Shown: one piece after another, positions 23,996-29,811 of the stretch
Numbering within the stretch: position 1 is the first letter of the stretch
How the letters are laid out: each line of letters opens with the position of its first letter
From: Mycoplasmatota bacterium
Lineage (GTDB): Bacteria; Bacillota_I; Bacilli_A; Izemoplasmatales; Hujiaoplasmataceae
Length of the DNA stretch: 29,811 nucleotides
Direction: 5' to 3'
Assembly: GCA_023132365.1 (NCBI GenBank)
Contig: JAGLYJ010000008.1
Coordinates: forward strand, 1-29,811
The notes under the pieces: model-generated
The model's input: only the letters and a program-made list of their open reading frames with translations
Databases searched by the model: none
What the model was told of the DNA's origin: nothing
Translations under genes and position numbers: made by a program

Positions 23996-24301
23996 CTATT
24001 TATCTAACTGACTTAATATCATTTTTGTAAAATTCTTATCTTTTATAGCTACAACTTTTCTATTTATTGTTCCTATAGCTTTATTTAATTCCTCTGTATT
24101 GAAATCTGTATTCAGATTTACTTTATAAAAATTAGATTTATCAGTTATTCTTTTAGTTGTATTTTTTCCGGCATCATTTGCCAGAAAAACTAGCTTAGTT
24201 CTATTTGTTTTTATATAATCTAGAACTTGTTCTTCACCAGATGCTATCTTTCTAGCTTTTTTACATAGTCCTATATTTTGAAGTACTTTTTCTTTATTCA
24301 T
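23996..24301 (-). CDS. ylxQ: L7Ae-like RNA-binding protein (YlxQ)
   Basis: A small L7Ae/L30e-fold protein; family members bind kink-turn RNA, and Bacillus YlxQ is otherwise little studied. The 101 residues show the family features IGLCKKARKIASGEEQVLDYI, LVFLANDAGKNT and the NTEELNKAIG segment. Two adjacent ATGs (24304 and 24301) are possible; I take the second because a weak GAAG sits at better distance. The start overlaps the ylxR stop in ATGATGAATAA. Position between ylxR and infB supports the call. Confidence 0.9.
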   Translation of the reverse strand: MNKEKVLQNIGLCKKARKIASGEEQVLDYIKTNRTKLVFLANDAGKNTTKRITDKSNFYKVNLNTDFNTEELNKAIGTINRKVVAIKDKNFTKMILSQLDK

Positions 24302-24560
24302 CATTAACTTCTTTCAATAATTCCTTATATATTGAATCTGGAATTTCATTTTCTAAATGTCTTGCTAGTGCTTTAGATTTTTGGGCCTTTAGAATTACAT
24401 TTTTTGACTTAGAAACATATGCTCCACGTCCGTTAGCTTTTCCAGTCTTATCAAAAATCACTTCTCCTTCAGGTGTTTTTACAATCCTTAAAAGGTTTTT
24501 CTTCTCATATCTTTCATTAGTGATAACACATTTTCTCATTGGGACTTTCTTTTTATTCAT
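24294..24560 (-). CDS. ylxR: YlxR-family protein (DUF448)
   Basis: A small basic protein found between nusA and infB in most Firmicutes; reported as nucleoid- or RNA-associated, including as an RNase P partner. The 88 residues hold the signature PMRKCVITNERYEKKNLLRI, VIFDKTGKANGRGAYVSK and the C-terminal helix. The start at 24560 agrees with the family N-terminus (MNKKKVPMRKC); the longer frame to 24581 lies inside nusA. It overlaps the nusA stop by 8 bases and its own stop overlaps ylxQ in the same way. Confidence 0.93.
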   Translation of the reverse strand: MNKKKVPMRKCVITNERYEKKNLLRIVKTPEGEVIFDKTGKANGRGAYVSKSKNVILKAQKSKALARHLENEIPDSIYKELLKEVNDE

Positions 24561-25632
24561 CATCTTCCATAATTTCAACATCTTTATTTGTTACATCAGA
24601 TTCTGATTTTATATCAATTTTCCAACCACAAGATTGTACTGCTAGTCTCGCGTTTTGTCCTTTTTTCCCAATTGCTAATGAAAGTTGATCATCCGGAACT
24701 ACTACTAATGCAGATCTTAGTTTCTCATCTATTTGCACAGAAATTGTTCTAGCTGGTTGTAGTGAATTTGAAACTAATTCTTTTGGATCTTCACTAAATT
24801 TATAGATATCAATTTTTTCTCCATTTAGATTTGAAATCACATCATTTATTCTAGAACCACTTTTTCCTAAGCAAGCTCCTACCGGATCTACTTCAGAGTT
24901 ATTGCTTGATACACATACTTTACATCTATCTCCAGCATCTCTTGCAAGACCTTTAATTTCAATTACTCCTGTTTGAAGTTCTGGAATAGCATTTTCCATT
25001 AATCTCTTAACCAGATTTCTATCGGTTCTGGAAACATATACTTTTGGACCTTTTGTAGTTTCTTCAACTTTAGTAATATATACTCTTATTTGATTACCCA
25101 TGAAAACATCTTCTTTTAATAAATCTTTTGAAGGTATCGAAGTCTCAGTATCATATCCTAAGTTAAGTGTAACAAAATCATCATTAACTCTAACAACTTC
25201 AGCAATAATCATTTCGCCAGTTTTTTCAGTGAATATTTCGAAATTTCTTTCTCGTTCTAATTGTTTCAATCCTTGAGTCAAGATTTGTTTAGCACTTGAA
25301 GCAGCTAATCTACCAAAATTCTTAGGTGTAATCTTTTGTTCAACTACATCTCCAATTTTCGCAGTTTTTCTGATTTTCTTTGCTTCTGCCAATAATATTT
25401 GAGCTCCAATCTCAGCTTCTGGATTGACTTCTGCTACAACTAAAGATTTAGCGACCAACAATATTTCAGCTTTTTCTTCATTGAAAACTACTACAGCATT
25501 TGTTTTTCCGCCATAAGCTTTTTTATAAGCATTAATCAAACCTCGTCCGAAAATTTCTAATATTTTTTCTTTTTCAATCTTTCTTTCCTCGGCTAACACA
25601 TCTAGCGCTTTAAAAAATTCTTTACTAATCAT
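24553..25632 (-). CDS. nusA: Transcription elongation/termination factor NusA
   Basis: NusA binds RNA polymerase and nascent RNA and promotes pausing, hairpin-dependent termination and antitermination. The 359 residues are the Firmicutes short form without the C-terminal acidic repeats. An N-terminal RNAP-binding domain (about 1-130) is followed by an S1 domain (135-200, GEMIIAEVVRVNDDFVTLNLG), KH1 (GDRCKVCVSSNN, PVGACLGKSGSRINDVI) and KH2 (DQLSLAIGKKGQNARLA). TAGGAG precedes the ATG. Second gene of the rimP operon. Because NusA acts on hairpins, the leader terminator ahead of rimP could make the operon self-regulated (inference). Confidence 0.97.
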   Translation of the reverse strand: MISKEFFKALDVLAEERKIEKEKILEIFGRGLINAYKKAYGGKTNAVVVFNEEKAEILLVAKSLVVAEVNPEAEIGAQILLAEAKKIRKTAKIGDVVEQKITPKNFGRLAASSAKQILTQGLKQLERERNFEIFTEKTGEMIIAEVVRVNDDFVTLNLGYDTETSIPSKDLLKEDVFMGNQIRVYITKVEETTKGPKVYVSRTDRNLVKRLMENAIPELQTGVIEIKGLARDAGDRCKVCVSSNNSEVDPVGACLGKSGSRINDVISNLNGEKIDIYKFSEDPKELVSNSLQPARTISVQIDEKLRSALVVVPDDQLSLAIGKKGQNARLAVQSCGWKIDIKSESDVTNKDVEIMEDDE

Positions 25633-25642
25633 CTTAATTCTC

Positions 25643-26077
25643 CTAAAATTTGATTGCTAATCTTATTAGATTAACATCTTCATAATTTATTTTAATTAAT
25701 TTATTTTTTATTTTAAGTACAAGTTCGAATCCATTAAAATTCTCTAAAATTCCCTCTACCTTTTGTTCGTAAGTTTCAATATGAACGAACCTACCAACAG
25801 CGCTTTTCACAGATTTTTCTGTTCTCAACTCTTTTTCAGCTCCAGCAGATGACACTTCAAGTATATACTCACCCTCTATAGGGTCATAATCATCTAAATA
25901 TGGATTTAATAGATTTGATACAATAACACAGTCATCAATCATTATACCTTCTTCACGGTCAATATAAACCGTTAGAACCGTTCCATTTTTTGTTTTCTTT
26001 AATTCTAAATCATATAACTCATATTCAGTTGATTTTAGAAACTGTTCTAAATCTACCTTTAATATTTCAAAATCCAT
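25643..26077 (-). CDS. rimP: Ribosome maturation factor RimP
   Basis: RimP aids assembly of the 30S subunit. The 144 residues are close to the family length of 150-160. An N-terminal alpha/beta domain carries the family YELYDLELKKTKNGTVLTVYIDREEGI and the ISNLLNPYLDD-like VSNLLNPYLDDYDPIEGEYILEVS, here split by position about 45-80 and including the conserved LEVSSAGAEKEL. The C-terminal part is an SH3-like barrel. AAGGGG precedes the ATG. It is the first gene of the nusA-infB operon, and its leader contains a terminator hairpin. Confidence 0.95.
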   Translation of the reverse strand: MDFEILKVDLEQFLKSTEYELYDLELKKTKNGTVLTVYIDREEGIMIDDCVIVSNLLNPYLDDYDPIEGEYILEVSSAGAEKELRTEKSVKSAVGRFVHIETYEQKVEGILENFNGFELVLKIKNKLIKINYEDVNLIRLAIKF

Positions 26078-26096
26078 AATTCAACCCCTTTGCATT

Positions 26097-26120
26097 AAAA
26101 AGAGAGGGGATGACCCTCTC
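26097..26120 (-). terminator. Intrinsic terminator in the rimP leader (possible attenuator)
   Basis: GAGAGGG and CCCTCTC (26102-26120) pair around a 5-base loop and are followed by TTTTT on the minus strand. It lies downstream of the rimP promoter and about 20 bases upstream of rimP. An outer GCATTA/TAATGC pair (26128-26123 with 26096-26091) extends the structure. It may end upstream transcripts, attenuate the operon, or both. Confidence 0.8.
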
Positions 26121-26140
26121 ACTAATGCTTTTGTATAATT

Positions 26141-26169
26141 ATTATATCATAGCAAATCAAGTAAGACAA
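26141..26169 (-). promoter_or_regulatory. Promoter of the rimP-nusA-infB operon
   Basis: TTGTCT (26169-26164), 17 bases, and TATAAT (26146-26141) with TGA ahead of it. The predicted start near 26134 puts the hairpin at 26097-26120 inside the transcribed leader of about 57 bases. The -35 is only 8 bases past the upstream stop. Confidence 0.75.
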
Positions 26170-26176
26170 GAAAAAA

Positions 26177-26479
26177 CTACTGTTTTTTCTTCGTTTTTAC
26201 ATTAATAACTATGTCTTGATATTCTTCATGTCTTTTAAACCATTTTATAGCATATGGACATTTAGCAATAATTTTTTTGTTCTTATCTTTAATGTAATTA
26301 TATGCCAATAACATTAAATCAGATGCGGCTCTTTTTCCTCTTAAACTTTGATCAATATATATATGATCAACATTGACTCTCGAATCATCTCTAGCTGGAA
26401 ATGTTACCTCAGATAAAAGTAAATGATCTTCTCTTAAAGCATATATTCTATTTTCTTCATAAATATAATCCATTAACAT
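26177..26479 (-). CDS. YjdJ-type small GNAT acetyltransferase
   Basis: A short Gcn5-like acetyltransferase of the single-domain YjdJ type (Acetyltransf_CG, about 90-100 residues). The 100 residues show VDHIYIDQSLRGKRAASDLM, where a conserved RGxG-like acetyl-CoA loop reads RGKRAA, and the family signature KCPYAIKWFKRHEEY with the conserved Cys. Substrate is unknown. The start ATG at 26479 shares its A with the TAA of the upstream gene (TAATG), and AGAGAGG lies ahead, so it is translated by coupling to the RNA methyltransferase. An ATG 6 bases further in is a weaker choice. Confidence 0.82.
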   Translation of the reverse strand: MLMDYIYEENRIYALREDHLLLSEVTFPARDDSRVNVDHIYIDQSLRGKRAASDLMLLAYNYIKDKNKKIIAKCPYAIKWFKRHEEYQDIVINVKTKKKQ

Positions 26480-27189
26480 TATTCCTCTCTTGCTTCATAC
26501 ATTAATATACCACCTGCAACTCCAACATTTAATGATTCAGTTGCTTGCATTGATATGCGAATATTTGTATTCATTTTGCTTTTTATAATATCTCTTACAC
26601 CATTGCCTTCATTTCCTAGAACAATAACAATTTTATCATGTCCAAAAGTTACATCCTTTAGATTTTGCCCTTTTAAAACATCGGTGCCATAATAATGATA
26701 GTTCTTATTTTTTTCAATAAATTCACTAAGATTAGCTTCTATTAAGTTTACATAAAATATAGCGCCTTGAGAACTTCTGATAACTTTTTCATTAAAAAAA
26801 TCTACTGTGTTCTCAGCAATAATTGTCTTAAATCCAAAAGCAGCTGCAGATCGAATCAAAGTTCCCAAGTTTCCTGGGTCTTGAATACCATCTAACATAA
26901 GAATCTTATTAGACAAATCCTTAAAATCTTGTTTATTACAGATAGCTACAACCCCTTTAGAATTTCCCAATTCAGATATCTTCAACATAACTTGATTACT
27001 TATTTGAAATGAATCTTCAATTCCATAATTATCATCTGTATAAAATATAGTCTCAACCATATTGCTTTTCTTAGCTTCAAAGACCAAGTGTTCCCCTTCA
27101 ACAAGAAACTGATTGTGCAGTGATCTATATTTTTTTTGCTTTAATTTAACTAAGTACTTAATTTTTAAATTAGTTAGTGATTCAATCAT
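26479..27189 (-). CDS. SpoU/TrmH-family RNA 2'-O-methyltransferase
   Basis: A SPOUT-fold enzyme that methylates the ribose 2'-OH in rRNA or tRNA. The 236 residues have an N-terminal substrate-binding part (about 1-85, with QFLVEGEHLVFEA) and the catalytic knot with motif 1 QDPGNLGTLIRSA, motif 2 LGNEGNGV and motif 3 ESLNVGVAGGILMYE. The nearest named relative by eye is Bacillus YsgA/RlmP, which modifies G2553 of 23S rRNA; RlmB or TrmH specificity cannot be excluded, so I give no symbol. TGAGGAG precedes the ATG. It forms a pair with the acetyltransferase and has an extended -10 at 27214-27222. Confidence 0.92.
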   Translation of the reverse strand: MIESLTNLKIKYLVKLKQKKYRSLHNQFLVEGEHLVFEAKKSNMVETIFYTDDNYGIEDSFQISNQVMLKISELGNSKGVVAICNKQDFKDLSNKILMLDGIQDPGNLGTLIRSAAAFGFKTIIAENTVDFFNEKVIRSSQGAIFYVNLIEANLSEFIEKNKNYHYYGTDVLKGQNLKDVTFGHDKIVIVLGNEGNGVRDIIKSKMNTNIRISMQATESLNVGVAGGILMYEAREE

Positions 27190-27213
27190 ATTAGACTCCT
27201 CAAATTCAAATAA

Positions 27214-27222
27214 ATTATATCA
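27214..27222 (-). promoter_or_regulatory. Extended -10 promoter of the SpoU-family gene
   Basis: TGATATAAT on the minus strand lies 24 bases ahead of the ATG. The -35 position 17 bp upstream (27242-27237) reads TAGCTC and is covered by an inverted repeat. Confidence 0.55.
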
Positions 27223-27237
27223 TAAAATTATATAAAG

Positions 27238-27261
27238 AGCTATATATTTGCATATATAGCT
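27238..27261. repeat. Perfect 10-bp inverted repeat upstream of the SpoU-family gene
   Basis: Arms AGCTATATAT (27238-27247) and ATATATAGCT (27252-27261) with a TTGC loop. There is no T tract on either strand right after it. It overlaps the expected -35 region of the promoter at 27214-27222, so it may be an operator; it may also be a relic of a terminator. Confidence 0.55.
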
Positions 27262-27286
27262 ATAAATACTCTACAAAAGAATAAGC

Positions 27287-27316
27287 AAAAAAAAGGGGCT
27301 ATAAATTTATAGCTCC
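27287..27316 (-). terminator. Intrinsic terminator of the acidic protein gene
   Basis: GGGGCTATAAA / TTTATAGCTCC (27295-27316) is an inverted repeat with one mismatch, followed on the minus strand by eight T (27294-27287). It begins 30 bases past the stop. Confidence 0.88.
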
Positions 27317-27346
27317 TAATCTTGTTAATTTAAGGTAAATTGCTTA

Positions 27347-29811
27347 TTATTCTGAACCAAAACCAAATATAGAGTCAAGATACATTACAAACGTATCTAT
27401 TGATTCATTAAAGGCCATGATTGCTAATCCATCAGCAATACTTATATTTTCTAAGTCAATTTGAGAAACATAATCAGTTTGAGCAAGAATTGCATCCATT
27501 GCTAGAACTACATCGCCAATAAATGTAACAGTATCATCAACTAAAACATTTCCACCAATTTCTTGGCTCATTTCATATAAGAATGGTAATACACTATTAA
27601 TTAATGCATCATAATCTAACGAACCATCGCCAAACAGCGCTGCAGTTAAATTAGCAACTGCGACTGACCAAGCATCATTATCATATTCTTTGCTTAAATA
27701 ATTAAGCATTTCTACATTTACTATAAATGCTTCTAATTTGTCAATGTCTATTGATAATATAAATGCTGCAACTAATGCTGGTGAATCAAAGAAACCTTCA
27801 AAATTATTAGCAACAATAGTTTCTACAGCTAATACTTGTGCATCAATTTCAGCTTGAACTGTTAAATCAGTAGCGTTTTCAACAAATATTCCTGCCATAA
27901 TTACAGCAAAACTTTCAAGTACTACCATATCTGGAGCATCAACTGAAGCAAATAAAGAATCTACTAAGTTTCCAAATACATGGATTTCAGCTATAAATTC
28001 ATTTTCCGGCAACATAAGGAATCTGCCGTCAGGGAAGAACTTAACTGCGAAATCGATAACGTTAATATCTGGGTTAGCTAATAAAGCTTCAATTTCGTCA
28101 AGCAATATTACAAGAACATCCTCAGCAAGTGCTTCATTTAGTGGATCACTTAAGAATTGATGAATTGACATTAATAGCCAAGCATTATTCTCAATATTAT
28201 TTATATCTTGCGAAGTTTGTTCCTCTTGACGTTGTAATTCAAATAAAGTACTAAATTGTTGATATAGTTGATCATGACTTTCAAAGTATTCAAGATAAGT
28301 CATAGATGGATTATTAATTGTATATTGATCACCATACCACATATTGAAATCTTCGTTCAAGCGAGAATATTCATAACTCCAGTAAGTAGAGTCATCTAGT
28401 AAGCCAACAAGATCCCAATAGATCCATTGTTCTTCTCCATTTATTTGATTTATTCTTTCATTAATCATGTCATAATTTTCGTTATTATGGTACTCCATAA
28501 TATCTGACCATAACGTATAATCAAAATTTTGGAAATTCATGTAATAGTTTTGGAAATATTCGAAAGCAGCTTCAGACCTTTGTAATTCTAAGTATGCATT
28601 CCACACTTCAAATGCAAGTGTCTGCATATCCAGATCAACAATTATATTTAATTCTGCAATCACACTAGAATCCGTGCCTTCTATTTCAGCTTCCATAGTA
28701 GTTATTCCTAAAAGATACATTGCGTAATCAGCTTCTAATCCTGAAGTATCTGCCATATTTAGTAAATTAGGATAAAGCATAGACATAACTGCATTCATAA
28801 TATATTCAGCTAGCAATTCATTATCTATTCCAAGGCTATAAAATACATGGTATAAAGCACTGATATCTTGAATGGAATTAATATTATCCATATTCATAAA
28901 TGCGCTTCCTACTCCTATTAGCATGTAGAATAGTTCTTCTTCAGTCATATTGAATATAACTTCTAATTCATCAATTCTAACACCAATATCTTCCCAAGCA
29001 ACGTCTCCAAAGAGTCTATATACTAATTCTTCAAGTTGGTCATATGTATAACCGAAACTTATTCCTTCTAAAATGCCTTCTGGATAACCAAACAACATTC
29101 CCATCACTTCAACTCTTTGTTGGATTTCAAATAATCCAGCAAATTCTAGAGGATCAATAGGTAACATTGGGTTAAGAAGTGCTGCAGCATCAATTTGTGT
29201 TAATGTTTCAGCTATATATAATGCCCATGCATCTTGTACATCTATTAGTACTTGAGGATCAAATTCAGTGAAATTATAATTGATTTCAAAGTATACTTCT
29301 AAATACATATCCACGATAGAGTAAATATCAACTATCGCAGTATCTAATGTACTATTAATAAATTGCGAAATTATAATTACACTTTCATATATATTGCTTC
29401 CACCACTAGTCATCATTTCCACAATATCTAGTAAGTTTTGTACATCGATAACAGTCAATCCTGCTAGGTACTCTGTAATTTCAGTTACTGTAATTTCTGC
29501 ATAATCCCAATATTTAAATATTAAAGTATCTATCATTGTTATCATGTCAGTGGCTTCGCCAAGCGTTAAGTCCAATGTGCCAACATATTCTATAATTAGC
29601 GTCGAGATTAAAGTTTCAATTAAAGTCATTTCAACTTCAGTTATAGAATCTTCTCTCAAATCTAAGAATGTTACTATATCTTGTATTAATGCATGAATTT
29701 CAGATGCATTAAATGGCATTTCAAATGGTACTTGTTCTTCTGGATAGTTCTCTTCAGAAGTATTTTCTGGTACATATTTCTCTTGTGGTCCTTGAACCAT
29801 TTTAACAATTT
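27347..29811 (-). CDS. Hyperacidic, cysteine-free helical protein (5' end off the window)
   Basis: I do not recognise this protein. The frame has no stop up to the right edge; the first in-window Met (29800) is preceded by in-frame codons for Ile-Val-Lys and no SD, so the true start is probably outside. The visible 820 residues carry, by hand count, about 147 Asp/Glu against about 14 Lys/Arg and no Cys. Predicted structure is almost all helix, with short linkers, as in a helical solenoid; the segment about 415-530 is rich in Tyr, Trp, Asn and Gln. Hydrophobic helices are amphipathic rather than clear membrane spans, and no C-terminal anchor is seen. Composition suggests a secreted or surface protein, with signal or lipobox upstream (inference). 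It is followed by its own terminator and is divergent in style from the housekeeping genes. Confidence 0.75.
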   Translation of the reverse strand, partial: IVKMVQGPQEKYVPENTSEENYPEEQVPFEMPFNASEIHALIQDIVTFLDLREDSITEVEMTLIETLISTLIIEYVGTLDLTLGEATDMITMIDTLIFKYWDYAEITVTEITEYLAGLTVIDVQNLLDIVEMMTSGGSNIYESVIIISQFINSTLDTAIVDIYSIVDMYLEVYFEINYNFTEFDPQVLIDVQDAWALYIAETLTQIDAAALLNPMLPIDPLEFAGLFEIQQRVEVMGMLFGYPEGILEGISFGYTYDQLEELVYRLFGDVAWEDIGVRIDELEVIFNMTEEELFYMLIGVGSAFMNMDNINSIQDISALYHVFYSLGIDNELLAEYIMNAVMSMLYPNLLNMADTSGLEADYAMYLLGITTMEAEIEGTDSSVIAELNIIVDLDMQTLAFEVWNAYLELQRSEAAFEYFQNYYMNFQNFDYTLWSDIMEYHNNENYDMINERINQINGEEQWIYWDLVGLLDDSTYWSYEYSRLNEDFNMWYGDQYTINNPSMTYLEYFESHDQLYQQFSTLFELQRQEEQTSQDINNIENNAWLLMSIHQFLSDPLNEALAEDVLVILLDEIEALLANPDINVIDFAVKFFPDGRFLMLPENEFIAEIHVFGNLVDSLFASVDAPDMVVLESFAVIMAGIFVENATDLTVQAEIDAQVLAVETIVANNFEGFFDSPALVAAFILSIDIDKLEAFIVNVEMLNYLSKEYDNDAWSVAVANLTAALFGDGSLDYDALINSVLPFLYEMSQEIGGNVLVDDTVTFIGDVVLAMDAILAQTDYVSQIDLENISIADGLAIMAFNESIDTFVMYLDSIFGFGSE

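Noticed and set aside
27238..27261. Terminator call for the 10-bp hairpin
   Set aside because: No T tract follows on either strand, and a better terminator lies 26 bases away at 27287-27316.
1..29811. CRISPR array, tRNA/rRNA genes, IS element or prophage
   Set aside because: No regularly spaced repeats, no cloverleaf I could draw, no transposase, integrase or structural phage gene in any frame.
1..29811. Genetic code 4 (UGA = Trp)
   Set aside because: The comFA-like gene ends in TGA and the EamA gene ends in the TGA of an ATGA overlap at their expected family lengths; conserved tryptophans are TGG where I checked.

Overview
The window is gene-dense, low-GC DNA that looks like a chromosomal housekeeping segment of a wall-less or deep-branching Firmicutes relative. 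I infer the Acholeplasma / Izemoplasma / Haloplasma side of the Mollicutes-Bacilli group. TGA is used as a stop (end of the comFA-like gene, the ATGA overlap at 9430-9433), which argues against the Mycoplasma/Spiroplasma code. The gene orders comFA-comFC-hpf-secA, leuS near a YtqA/YtqB pair, and rimP-nusA-ylxR-ylxQ-infB-rbfA are typical of Bacilli. I see no tRNA, rRNA, CRISPR array, insertion sequence or phage gene, and no gene-free stretch over 300 bases.

Layout, left to right. 1-3855 (minus): the comFA-comFC-hpf-secA block, with secA cut by the left edge, ComFC reduced to its zinc-finger part, and separate promoters for hpf and secA. 3900-6621 (minus): leuS with its promoter, a complete leucine T-box leader (specifier UUA) and a terminator. 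6630-7478 (minus): a DUF1189-type membrane protein. 7579-9957 (plus): a tight three-gene operon of a YtqA-like radical SAM protein, an EamA transporter and a YtqB/MnmM-like methyltransferase. 9961-13893 (minus): an operon of a PgpA/YutG-like protein, a six-helix membrane protein with a degenerate HD-GYP domain, metK and a LemA-like membrane protein. 13896-17229 (minus): priA-fmt. 17264-19046 (plus): rnjA (RNase J). 19013-21755 (minus): uvrC, apparently leaderless, followed by a DEDDh exonuclease with an extra N-terminal domain. 21764-26169 (minus): the rimP-to-rbfA transcription/translation operon, whose promoter is followed by a short leader with an intrinsic terminator before rimP. 26177-27222 (minus): a SpoU-type RNA methyltransferase coupled to a small YjdJ-type acetyltransferase. 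27287-29811 (minus): the C-terminal 820 or so residues of a cysteine-free, extremely acidic helical protein that runs off the right edge.

Most of the genes serve information processing: protein synthesis (leuS, fmt, infB, rbfA, rimP, hpf), RNA turnover and modification (rnjA, SpoU MTase, MnmM-like), and DNA repair, restart or uptake (uvrC, priA, comFA, exonuclease). Promoters are easy to read. Most carry TATAAT, many as an extended TGnTATAAT, and where a -35 is visible it usually sits 17 bp upstream.

No obviously new multi-gene system is present. The least ordinary items are the hyperacidic protein at the right edge, the degenerate HD-GYP membrane protein next to metK, the ComFC remnant, the exonuclease's extra domain, the leaderless uvrC and the leader terminator in front of rimP. 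All readings come from inspection by eye, without database searches.
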